Positions 8,912 through 16,389 of a stretch of DNA of 64,000 nucleotides are shown here, piece after piece; the first letter of the stretch is position 1; each line of letters begins with the position of its first letter. The position numbers were made by a program, and so were the translations under genes. Origin of the DNA: Mycolicibacterium houstonense (GTDB lineage: Bacteria > Actinomycetota > Actinomycetes > Mycobacteriales > Mycobacteriaceae); assembly GCF_900078665.2 (NCBI RefSeq), contig NZ_LT546207.1, forward strand, positions 2,261,738 through 2,325,737, written 5' to 3'. A model generated the notes under the pieces. It did not search any database and was not told where the DNA came from. It was given only the letters and a program-made list of their open reading frames with translations.

Positions 8912-8950
8912 TGTTGTTCTCCTATATTCTTCGGCCGTTCGTCTCGGCGT

Positions 8951-10246
8951 TCAGTCTCGCGCGCCGGCAACGGCTTTGGCGTTGGCCTGGAAGTCGGCGA
9001 AGGTGGCGCCCGTCTTCTCCTTGTGGCTCAGGGCGCGGATCGACACGTCATGCCCCTCGGCCTGCTTGCGCAGGGCACCGACGGTCGCCTGGTCCTTGGG
9101 GACGTGGACGAACGGGTCGAAGTGGTACAGCCGCATCGCGTTCTCATGGGTGATCTTGTTGATCTCGTCGTCGGGCACCTCGTAGGTGTCGAACACCGCG
9201 CTCAGTTCCTCCGGGGCCCCGGGCCACATCGAGTCGCTGTGCGGGTAGTCCATCTCCCAGCAGATGTTGTCCACGCCGATCTCGTGGCGGTTCTTCACCC
9301 CGACCGGGTCGGAGATGAAGCAGGTCATGAAGTGCTCACGGAACACCTCACTGGGCAGCTTGCCGCCGAAGTCCTGATGCGTCCACGTCGAGTGCATGTC
9401 GTAGGTGCGGTCGACCCGGTCGAGGAAGTACGGAATCCACCCGGTGCCGCCCTCGGACAAGGCGATCTTGAGTCCCGGGTAAGCCTTGATCGGGGCCGAC
9501 CACAACAGGTCGGCCGCGGCCTGGACGATATTCATCGGCTGCAGCGTGATCATCACGTCCATCGGTGCGTCCGGGGCGGTGATCGCCAACTTGCCCGATG
9601 AACCGATGTGCACGTTCATCACCGTGTCGGTGTCAACCAGGGCTTCCCACAACGGCTTCCAGTACTCCAGGTCGTGAAAGGACGGGTAACCCAACGTCGA
9701 CGGGTTCTCGGTGAAGGTCAGCGAGTGCACACCCTTCTCCGATACCCGCCGGACTTCCTGGGCACACAGTTGCGGGTTCCAGATCGCCGGGATGGCCATC
9801 GGGATGAACCGACCCGGGTTCGATCCGCACCATTCGTCGATGTGCCAGTCGTTGTAGGCCTGCACGAGCGCCAACGAGAACTCGTCGTCGTCCGTGGCGA
9901 ACAGTCGCGCGGCGAATCCGGGGAAGGACGGGAAGTTCATCGTCGCCAGCACGCCGCCGGCGTTCATGTCCTTGACGCGCTCATTCGGGTCGTAGCAGCC
10001 CTTGCGGATCTCATCGAGCCCCTGGGGCTCCAGCCCGTACTCCTCCTTCGGACGTCCGGCCACCGCATTGAGCGCCACGTTCGGGATCACCGTGTCGCGG
10101 AACTGCCAGGTGTCGCTGCCGTCGGGGTTGTGTACCAGCCGCGGCGCCTCATCGCGGTATTTGGCAGGCAGATGATTCCGGAACATGTCCGGCGGCTCGA
10201 TGATGTGGTCGTCGACGCTGATCAAGATCATGTCGTCTTTGTTCAT
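8951..10246 (-). CDS. Amidohydrolase family 2 protein (COG2159, decarboxylase/hydrolase-like)
   Basis: A 431-residue metal-dependent TIM-barrel protein. It begins with ISVDDHIIEPPDMF, the metal-binding strand of this subfamily, keeps a His in VMNVHIGSSGK, and has the late metal-region motif CWEMDYPHSDS. Relatives include decarboxylases of the ACMSD/gamma-resorcylate group and C-C hydrolases, so decarboxylation or hydrolytic cleavage of an aromatic or cyclic acid is likely. It is the first gene of the minus-strand operon and diverges from the Rieske operon. The shared control region contains two operator-like palindromes. A paralogue lies at 27562-28725. Confidence 0.85.
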   Translation of the reverse strand: MNKDDMILISVDDHIIEPPDMFRNHLPAKYRDEAPRLVHNPDGSDTWQFRDTVIPNVALNAVAGRPKEEYGLEPQGLDEIRKGCYDPNERVKDMNAGGVLATMNFPSFPGFAARLFATDDDEFSLALVQAYNDWHIDEWCGSNPGRFIPMAIPAIWNPQLCAQEVRRVSEKGVHSLTFTENPSTLGYPSFHDLEYWKPLWEALVDTDTVMNVHIGSSGKLAITAPDAPMDVMITLQPMNIVQAAADLLWSAPIKAYPGLKIALSEGGTGWIPYFLDRVDRTYDMHSTWTHQDFGGKLPSEVFREHFMTCFISDPVGVKNRHEIGVDNICWEMDYPHSDSMWPGAPEELSAVFDTYEVPDDEINKITHENAMRLYHFDPFVHVPKDQATVGALRKQAEGHDVSIRALSHKEKTGATFADFQANAKAVAGARD

Positions 10247-10272
10247 GCCTCGCTCCGTTCGTCGGCCGTCAC

Positions 10273-10321
10273 ATTGATTCTCTATACGAGAAAACTAGCT
10301 TCTCGTTTGGAGAGAATCAAT
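10273..10321. promoter_or_regulatory. Nested palindrome in the divergent amidohydrolase/CMD promoter region
   Basis: Outer arms ATTGATTCTCT (10273-10283) and AGAGAATCAAT (10311-10321) are perfect. Inside them ACGAGAA (10286-10292) pairs with TTCTCGT (10300-10306). The half-site GAGAA/TTCTC therefore occurs four times in 49 bp. It appears to be an extended version of the GAGAAYnnnATTCTC operator, placed just upstream of the amidohydrolase start. Confidence 0.7.
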
Positions 10322-10422
10322 GTCTGACACCGCTGACGAGCAGATTTGGCCTGGTCACCACGTCATCTCGGGCGTTGTTGTTGACCATCGGCGCAAAAGA
10401 TGGAAACCTCTTAGTCGGAAAT

Positions 10423-10437
10423 GAGAACCTGATTCTC
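10423..10437. promoter_or_regulatory. GAGAAYnnnATTCTC operator upstream of the Rieske operon
   Basis: GAGAACCTGATTCTC, 45 bp upstream of the carboxymuconolactone-decarboxylase-like gene. It matches the 15-bp palindrome at seven other places in the window. With the nested palindrome 100 bp away it would allow one repressor to control both divergent operons. Confidence 0.75.
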
Positions 10438-10481
10438 GCAACCGAGAGTCCCGGCCCGGTCATCGAGAGGAGAACCGCCCC

Positions 10482-11012
10482 GTGCGCTTGGCCCCCCTGC
10501 CCGCCGAGGAGTGGGACGACGACGTGCGTCGAGCACTGTCGGTCATGCTTCCCGAGGAGCGGCTCAATCCCGAGGGAGCGGGCACCGCGCTGTCGACGCT
10601 GGCCCGACACCCCGCGCTGACCAAGGCCTTCCTGCGGTTCAGTAACCATCTGCTGTTCCGTTCGACGCTGGATGCGCAGATGCGCGAACTCGCCATCCTG
10701 CGGATCGCGCACCGCAAGAGGTGCGAATACGAGTGGACGCACCACGCTTTCATCGGCAAGGCCGAGGGCCTGACCGACGAGCAGATCGCGAGCAGTACCA
10801 CCGGAGAAGGCTGCACTCCCCTCGACCAGCTGGTGCTGAACTCCGTCGACGAACTCGACGGGCAGGCCCAGATCTCCGACGCCACCTGGACCGCACTGAG
10901 CGACCACCTCGATGAGCGCCAGCGCATGGACCTGGTCTTCACGATCGGCGGCTACGGCCTGATGGCCATGGCTTACAACACCTTTGGAATCGCGCCGGAA
11001 TCCGGCCACTGA
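10482..11012 (+). CDS. Carboxymuconolactone decarboxylase (AhpD/CMD) family protein
   Basis: A 176-residue all-helical protein of the CMD family. The conserved core is MRELAILRIAHRKRCEYEWTHH. Where AhpD-type peroxidase members have a CxxC pair, this protein has CEYE, so only one Cys remains and thiol peroxidase chemistry is unlikely. Members beside ring oxygenases are suspected to act on ring-derived lactones or acids, but no reaction is established for this type. The GTG start at 10482 has an AGAGGAG ribosome binding site. It is first in the operon, 22 nt ahead of the Rieske gene. Confidence 0.85.
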   Translation: MRLAPLPAEEWDDDVRRALSVMLPEERLNPEGAGTALSTLARHPALTKAFLRFSNHLLFRSTLDAQMRELAILRIAHRKRCEYEWTHHAFIGKAEGLTDEQIASSTTGEGCTPLDQLVLNSVDELDGQAQISDATWTALSDHLDERQRMDLVFTIGGYGLMAMAYNTFGIAPESGH

Positions 11013-11034
11013 CTCAAGAAGAAAGTAGAGGTAG

Positions 11035-12384
11035 ATGATGGCGTTTTTCCCGAAGCCGGACGTCGGCAGCTGGACCGAGAACTGGCCCGAACTCGGCACC
11101 GCGCCGGTCAACTACGAGGACTCGATCGACCCCGAGCACTGGAAGCTGGAGCAGCAGGCCATCTTCCGCAAGACCTGGCTGCAGATGGGTCGCGTCGAGC
11201 TGATCCCCAAGAAGGGCAGCTACATCACCCGGGAGCTGCCGTCGGTCGGTCCAGGCACCTCGATCATCATCGTCAACGACGGCGAACAGATCCGCGCGTT
11301 CTACAACCTGTGCCGCCATCGCGGAAACAAGTTGGTGTGGAACGACTACCCGGGCGAGGAGGTCTCGGGTAGCTGCCGCCAATTCGTCTGCAAGTACCAC
11401 GCCTGGCGTTACAACCTCAAGGGCGACCTCACGTTCATCCAGCAGGAGCAGGAGTTCTTCGACGTCGACAAGGCCGACTACCCGCTCAAGCCGGTGCGCT
11501 GCGAGGTGTGGGAGGGCTTCATCTTCGTCAACTTCGACGACGATGCGGTTTCGCTGGAGGAGTATCTCGGCGAGTTCGGACAGGGCCTCAAGGGCTATCC
11601 GTTCCACGAGATGACCGAGCACTACAGCTACCGCGCCGAGATCAAGTCCAACTGGAAGCTGTTCATCGACGCGTTCGTCGAGTTCTACCACGCCCCGATC
11701 CTGCACATGAAGCAGGCGGAGAAGGAGGAAGCCGAGAAGCTGGCGAAGTTCGGCTTCGAGGCACTGCACTACGACATCAAGGGCGATCACTCGATGATCT
11801 CGTCCTGGGGCGGCATGAGCCCGCCGAAGGACCTGAAGATGGTCAAGCCCATCGAGCGCATCCTGCACAGTGGCCTGTTCGGGCCGTGGGATCGCCCCGA
11901 TATCAAGGGCATCCTGCCCGATGAGTTGCCGCCGGCAATCAACCCCGGCCGGCACAAGACCTGGGGTCAGGACTCGTTCGAGTTCTTCCCGAACTTCACC
12001 CTGCTCTTCTGGGTGCCGGGCTGGTATCTGACCTACAACTACTGGCCCACCGGTGTGGACAGCCATATCTTCGAGGCCGACCTGTACTTCGTGCCGCCGA
12101 AGAATCTGCGCGAGCGGCTATCCCAGGAGCTGGCCGCGGTGACGTTCAAGGAGTATGCATTCCAGGACGCCAACACGCTGGAAGCCACCCAGACCCAGAT
12201 CGGCACCCGGGCGGTCCTCGATTTCCCCCTGTGCGACCAAGAGATTCTGCTGCGGCACCTGCACCACACCGCGCACAAGTACGTCGACCGGTACAAGGAG
12301 TCGCTGGCCAACAACGGTGCGACCAACGGCAAGCACGCCGCCGCCAGCGATGCGGCTTCACAGAAGGATCCCGCAAATGTCTAA
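11035..12384 (+). CDS. Rieske-type aromatic ring-hydroxylating oxygenase, alpha subunit
   Basis: A 449-residue oxygenase that would hydroxylate or demethylate its substrate with O2 and electrons from a reductase. The Rieske cluster ligands are C93-R-H95 in NLCRHRGNK and C119-x2-H122 in CKYHAW. The catalytic iron site is DAFVEFYHAPILH, giving bridging Asp212 and iron ligands His219 and His224. No beta subunit gene follows, so an alpha3 enzyme, as with KshA-type monooxygenases, is likely. The reductase is not in this operon; the [2Fe-2S] ferredoxin at 54844 is a possible partner. Two ATGs abut at 11035 and either could be used. Confidence 0.94.
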   Translation: MMAFFPKPDVGSWTENWPELGTAPVNYEDSIDPEHWKLEQQAIFRKTWLQMGRVELIPKKGSYITRELPSVGPGTSIIIVNDGEQIRAFYNLCRHRGNKLVWNDYPGEEVSGSCRQFVCKYHAWRYNLKGDLTFIQQEQEFFDVDKADYPLKPVRCEVWEGFIFVNFDDDAVSLEEYLGEFGQGLKGYPFHEMTEHYSYRAEIKSNWKLFIDAFVEFYHAPILHMKQAEKEEAEKLAKFGFEALHYDIKGDHSMISSWGGMSPPKDLKMVKPIERILHSGLFGPWDRPDIKGILPDELPPAINPGRHKTWGQDSFEFFPNFTLLFWVPGWYLTYNYWPTGVDSHIFEADLYFVPPKNLRERLSQELAAVTFKEYAFQDANTLEATQTQIGTRAVLDFPLCDQEILLRHLHHTAHKYVDRYKESLANNGATNGKHAAASDAASQKDPANV

Positions 12385-12706
12385 GCTGCCAGAGGAATTC
12401 GCCGACTTGGAGCGATTCAGCGACTGGTGCCTGCCCACCGAAGAGGAGCGCTATCAGAAGCGTCTCAACTCGACCATGGACGAGATGCAGGAACTCTACG
12501 ACGCAGGCATGGAACGACTCGAGGACATCATGGTCTATGTCGATGCCCGCTTCCCGCTGGCGAGCATGCCCGATGACGCCAAGGCGTTGGTGCATCTCGG
12601 TCAGTCCATCGTGATGGTGAGCTTCCCGGTCGAGGTATGGAAGCAGCCGCGGGTGTTGGACAGCGGCGCGGCGTACATCAACCTCATCAAGGAGCCGGTG
12701 GTCTAA
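12377..12706 (+). CDS. Small conserved protein linked to the Rieske oxygenase
   Basis: A 109-residue protein whose ATG overlaps the end of the Rieske gene by 8 nt, showing translational coupling. It is acidic and helical (LPEEFADLERFSDWCLPTEE, then a MDEMQELYDAGM segment), with a conserved-looking tail VWKQPRVLDSGAAYINLI. It has no metal cluster motif and no signal peptide. I recall similar short proteins beside Rieske oxygenases in other actinobacteria, without a known role. A structural partner or assembly factor is possible, and it is not the classical beta subunit, which is longer. Confidence 0.85.
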   Translation: MSKLPEEFADLERFSDWCLPTEEERYQKRLNSTMDEMQELYDAGMERLEDIMVYVDARFPLASMPDDAKALVHLGQSIVMVSFPVEVWKQPRVLDSGAAYINLIKEPVV

Positions 12707-12709
12707 CCG

Positions 12710-13945
12710 ATGCTGACCCTCAAAGCCGCGGGTCTGGTCGACGTCGATGCCGGGACGATCATTCGTCCCGGCATTGTCCGTGTCGACGGGGACCGCATCG
12801 TTTCAGTCGGAGAAACCGCTGTCGGCTCTGCCGACGAAGGCGAAGTGATCGATCTCGGTGACTCGATCCTGCTGCCGGGCCTGATGGATATGGAGGTCAA
12901 CCTGCTCATGGGCGGCCGGGGCGAGAACCCGGGCCTGTCCCAGGTGCAGGACGATCCCCCGACCCGCGTGCTGCGCGCGGTGGGCAACGCCCGCCGTACC
13001 CTGCGCGCCGGGTTCACCACCGTGCGCAACCTCGGATTGTTCGTCAAGACCGGCGGATACCTGCTCGACGTCGCCCTGGGCAAAGCCATCGACGCCGGCT
13101 GGATCGACGGCCCCCGCATCATCCCGGCCGGACACGCCATCACCCCCACCGGCGGCCACCTCGACCCGACGATGTTCGCCGCATTCATGCCCGGCGTGCT
13201 GGAGCTGACCATCGAGGAAGGCATCGCCAACGGGGTCGACGAGATCCGCAAGGCCGTGCGCTACCAGATCAAACACGGCGCCCAGCTGATCAAGGTGTGC
13301 TGCTCGGGCGGCGTCATGTCGCTCACCGGAGAGGCAGGCGCCCAACACTATTCGGACGAGGAACTGCGCGTCATCGTCGACGAGGCGCACCGCCGCGGAC
13401 TGCGCGTCGCCGCCCACACCCACGGCGCCGAGGCTGTGAAACACGCCGTCGACTGCGGTATCGACTGCATCGAACACGGCTTCCTGATGGACGACGAAGC
13501 CATCCAGATGCTCGTCGACAACGACCGGTTCCTGGTCACCACCCGCCGTCTGGCCCAGGCCATGGACGTGTCGAAGGCGCCGAAGGTGCTGCAGGACAAG
13601 GCCGCCGAGATGTTCCCGAAAGCCGAGACCTCGATCAAGGCCGCCTATGAGGCCGGGGTGAAGATCGCCGTCGGCACCGATGCACCCGCCATCCCGCATG
13701 GCCGCAACGCCGACGAACTCGTCACCCTGGTGGAGTGGGGCATGCCCCCGGCCGCGGTGCTGCGCTCGGCCACCACCATCGCCGCCGACCTGATCAACGT
13801 CACCGACCGGGGCCGACTGGCCGAAGGCCTGCTGGCGGACATCATCGCGGTGCCCGGCAACCCACTCGAGGACATCAGCGTTACACAGCATGTAGATTTT
13901 GTAATGAAAGGCGGTAAGGTTTTCCGCAATGAGCACATCAACTGA
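12710..13945 (+). CDS. Amidohydrolase (imidazolonepropionase/prolidase-like, COG1228) lacking the HxH metal motif
   Basis: A 411-residue composite-domain amidohydrolase: a beta-sandwich (about 1-55 plus the C-terminal end) around a TIM barrel. Late metal-site motifs are present: Lys in QLIKVCCSGG, His in AAHTHG, His in CIEHG and Asp in VGTDAPA. The first motif, normally DxHxH after PGL(I/M), reads GLMDMEVNL here, so both His are replaced (Glu62 and Asn64). The codons are GAG and AAC, not a sequencing-type slip. The enzyme may bind a single metal or have changed chemistry. It starts 3 nt after the small Rieske-linked gene. Confidence 0.88.
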   Translation: MLTLKAAGLVDVDAGTIIRPGIVRVDGDRIVSVGETAVGSADEGEVIDLGDSILLPGLMDMEVNLLMGGRGENPGLSQVQDDPPTRVLRAVGNARRTLRAGFTTVRNLGLFVKTGGYLLDVALGKAIDAGWIDGPRIIPAGHAITPTGGHLDPTMFAAFMPGVLELTIEEGIANGVDEIRKAVRYQIKHGAQLIKVCCSGGVMSLTGEAGAQHYSDEELRVIVDEAHRRGLRVAAHTHGAEAVKHAVDCGIDCIEHGFLMDDEAIQMLVDNDRFLVTTRRLAQAMDVSKAPKVLQDKAAEMFPKAETSIKAAYEAGVKIAVGTDAPAIPHGRNADELVTLVEWGMPPAAVLRSATTIAADLINVTDRGRLAEGLLADIIAVPGNPLEDISVTQHVDFVMKGGKVFRNEHIN

Positions 13946-14378
13946 TTCCCCGACGCGGACCGAGGATCTCATCGAGATCCAGCAGGTGCTGGCCAAATAC
14001 GCGGTGACCATCACCCAGGGCGACATCGACGGTCTGATCAGTGTTTTCACCCCCGACGGTACGTACAGCGCATTCGGCGAGACGTACACACTCAATCGCT
14101 TCCCCGTGCTCGTGGATGCCGCACCCAAGGGCCTGTTCATGACCGGCACGGCGCTGATCGAATTCGACGACGACACACGCAATACCGCAAAAGGCACCCA
14201 GCCGCTGTGCTTCATCGAGCACTCCAAGCACGACATGCGCATCGGCTACTACCGCGACACGTACGAGCGGACCGCCGACGGCTGGCGGCTCAAGACCCGC
14301 GCGATGACCTTCATCCGGCGCAGTGGCGACCACGACCACGGCCGGCCGCACGCGATCGGCAGGCCGGAAGCCGGATGA
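13929..14378 (+). CDS. SnoaL-like / NTF2-fold protein
   Basis: A 149-residue protein with the pattern of the SnoaL_4 group: an N-terminal helix pair (IEIQQVLAKYAVTITQGDID), FTPDGTYSAFG, and a closing strand GWRLKTRAMTFIRR. Such cone-shaped folds act as hydratases, isomerases or small subunits of ring oxygenases. Its ATG overlaps the amidohydrolase end by 17 nt, so it belongs to this operon. Placement beside a Rieske oxygenase without a beta subunit allows an accessory role, but the fold is too general to decide. Confidence 0.85.
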   Translation: MSTSTDSPTRTEDLIEIQQVLAKYAVTITQGDIDGLISVFTPDGTYSAFGETYTLNRFPVLVDAAPKGLFMTGTALIEFDDDTRNTAKGTQPLCFIEHSKHDMRIGYYRDTYERTADGWRLKTRAMTFIRRSGDHDHGRPHAIGRPEAG

Positions 14379-14439
14379 GCGAGCTTAGCGAGCGAATGAC
14401 AGATCTGGAATGCGGGAGCCGAGCATGCGAGGCAACCGC

Positions 14440-15564
14440 ATGAGCGAGCTTTTCGAACCCTCCGCTTTCCGCACGGCGCTGCGGGATTGGCTCGCCGAGA
14501 ACGACCTGACGCCGCCAGATGACCAAACGCTTTCAGGTCACATGCGCCAGTTCGCCCGCGTCCAGAAGGCGCTGTACGACGGTGGTTGGAGCCGCTACGG
14601 CTGGCCCGAACATGCCGGCGGGCTGGGTGGTCCGGAGATGTTGCGCGCCATCGTCGGTGAGGAGATCGTGGGCCGCAGGCTGGCCGAGCCCGGCCCCTAT
14701 TCGATGCTCGAAGTGCTGGCGCCGACGATGATCGACTATGCGCCCAAGGAACTCGCCGCTGAGATGGTGCCGAAACTGCTCTCCGGCGAAGAGCAATGGT
14801 GCCAAGGGTTCTCCGAGCCGGGCTCGGGTAGTGATCTGGCCTCGCTCACCACTCGCGCGGTGCAGCGCGAGGACGGCAAGTGGGTCGTCAACGGCCAGAA
14901 GGTCTGGACCAGCTTCGCCCAGTATTCGCACCGCTGCATCCTTCTCACCCGCACCGGCGACGCAGATACGCCCAACCACCAGGCGATCACCGCGTTCTTC
15001 GTCGACACGGACTCCCCGGGCATCTCGGTGCGCCCATTGCGCACCATGCATGGCGTCGACGAGTTCTGCGAGGTGTACCTCGACGATGTCGAAGTGGACG
15101 CCGGCCGCATGCTGGGCAAGCCCGGCGATGGCTGGCAGTTGGCGATGGATCTGCTGCCCTACGAACGCTCGACCTGTTTCTGGCAGCGCATCGCGTATCT
15201 CTACTCACGCCTCGATGCCCTGGTCGAGGCGGTGAAACGGCAAGGGCAGGTGGTCGATTCGGACCTCGGCGAGGTCTATCTGGCCCTGCACACGCTGCGC
15301 TGCCGGTCGGCGGCCACCCAGCACCGCCTGGCCGATGGCCACAAGCTGGGCCCGGACACCTCGATCGACAAGGTGCTGCTGGCCAATGCCGAGCAGTTGC
15401 TGTACGACACCGCACGCAACCTGCTGCCCGGCGTGATCGAACTCGAAGATTCCGAATGGCGTACCGAGTACCTGTATTCGCGGGCCGCCACCATCTACGG
15501 CGGCACCGCAGAAGTGCAGCGCAACATCATCGCGCGACGCCTACTGGACCTCGGGAAGGAGTGA
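14440..15564 (+). CDS. Acyl-CoA dehydrogenase, large partner of a two-gene enzyme
   Basis: A 374-residue acyl-CoA dehydrogenase with CQGFSEPGSGSDLASLTT, VNGQKVWTSFAQ, MHGVDEFCEVYLDDVEV and the C-terminal IYGGTAEVQRNIIARRLL. The ATG at 14440 (MSELFEPSAF) is chosen because GCGAGG precedes it by 7 nt; two further ATGs lie 15 and 30 nt upstream. The next gene, 3 nt later, is a shorter dehydrogenase-like protein. This layout matches mycobacterial FadE pairs that form alpha2beta2 enzymes for steroid or cyclic acyl-CoA substrates, in which the large chain keeps most FAD contacts. Confidence 0.92.
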   Translation: MSELFEPSAFRTALRDWLAENDLTPPDDQTLSGHMRQFARVQKALYDGGWSRYGWPEHAGGLGGPEMLRAIVGEEIVGRRLAEPGPYSMLEVLAPTMIDYAPKELAAEMVPKLLSGEEQWCQGFSEPGSGSDLASLTTRAVQREDGKWVVNGQKVWTSFAQYSHRCILLTRTGDADTPNHQAITAFFVDTDSPGISVRPLRTMHGVDEFCEVYLDDVEVDAGRMLGKPGDGWQLAMDLLPYERSTCFWQRIAYLYSRLDALVEAVKRQGQVVDSDLGEVYLALHTLRCRSAATQHRLADGHKLGPDTSIDKVLLANAEQLLYDTARNLLPGVIELEDSEWRTEYLYSRAATIYGGTAEVQRNIIARRLLDLGKE

Positions 15565-15567
15565 GGC

Positions 15568-16383
15568 GTGGGTTCCGCAACTGATTCGGAAATGGACGTC
15601 GAGTCGCTCGGCCTGCTCGAAGACACCCTCAGAAAGACCATGCTGTCGGCCTCGGGCCCCGAACTGGACACCGCCCTGGCCGACCTCGGCTGGGCTGAGA
15701 TGCTGTCGGACATGCCAGAGGTCGCCATGCCTCTGGTGTTCCGGCTGCTCGGCGAAACCGGCTCGCACGCCTCGGTTCTCAACGACGTGCTGTTGGAGAC
15801 CATCGGCGGCCTGCCCGGCGGCCCCCCGCCGATGCCCTATGCCGGCGGCGGCTGGGTGGTCTGGGAACGCGCGAGCAGCGCCGAGAACGCCACGCTGGGT
15901 GGGCTGCCGCTACGTCAGGTGCCCGACGGCCAGCTGCTGCGGGTGTCCGAGGCGCGCCGCGCCCTGGGCTGGTGGCTGGTCGGTTCGGCCCGGGCGATGC
16001 TGGCCCTGGCTCGGCAGCATGCGCTGGACCGGGTCCAGTTCGGTAAACCGATCTCGTCGTTCCAGGCCGTGCGACACCGGCTGGCCGAGACGCTGGTGGC
16101 CATCGAAGGCGCCGAGGCGACGCTCAGCCTGCCCGGTGCCGACAACGTCGACCTGAACTCGTTGCTGGCCAAGGCGGCCGCGGGCAAGGCGGCCCTGACC
16201 GCCGCCAAGCATTGCCAACAGGTCCTCGGCGGCATCGGGTTCACCGCCGAACACGAGCTGCACATACATGTGAAACGCGCCTTGGTACTCGACGGATTGC
16301 TCGGCAGCTCACGGGAACTCACCCGCAAGGCCGGCGCCGGGTTACGCGCCCGCGGGACCGTGCCACGCCTGGCGCAGCTGTAG
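15568..16383 (+). CDS. Acyl-CoA dehydrogenase-like protein, small partner
   Basis: A 271-residue protein, about 110 residues shorter than a normal acyl-CoA dehydrogenase. Recognisable parts are the C-terminal helical bundle: ALDRVQFGKPISSFQAVRHR, then LAKAAAGKAALTAAKHCQQ and LGGIGFTAEHELHIHVKRA. The central FAD-binding loop (TEPGxGSD) is missing, so it cannot work alone and must pair with the preceding gene product. The GTG start at 15568 has AAGGAG and sits 3 nt after the partner stop. It ends the operon, 6 nt from the convergent adenylate cyclase gene. Confidence 0.9.
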   Translation: MGSATDSEMDVESLGLLEDTLRKTMLSASGPELDTALADLGWAEMLSDMPEVAMPLVFRLLGETGSHASVLNDVLLETIGGLPGGPPPMPYAGGGWVVWERASSAENATLGGLPLRQVPDGQLLRVSEARRALGWWLVGSARAMLALARQHALDRVQFGKPISSFQAVRHRLAETLVAIEGAEATLSLPGADNVDLNSLLAKAAAGKAALTAAKHCQQVLGGIGFTAEHELHIHVKRALVLDGLLGSSRELTRKAGAGLRARGTVPRLAQL

Positions 16384-16389
16384 CACGCG

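Noticed and set aside
7310-9601. A 763-codon plus-strand open frame
   Set aside because: It runs antisense through SDR, acyl-CoA dehydrogenase and amidohydrolase genes with full motifs on the minus strand; no domain is recognisable in it.
14375-14440. Earlier starts and a near-repeat of ATGAGCGAGCTT before the acyl-CoA dehydrogenase
   Set aside because: The repeated segment is short and typical of MSEL starts in these genomes; it was not called as a repeat.
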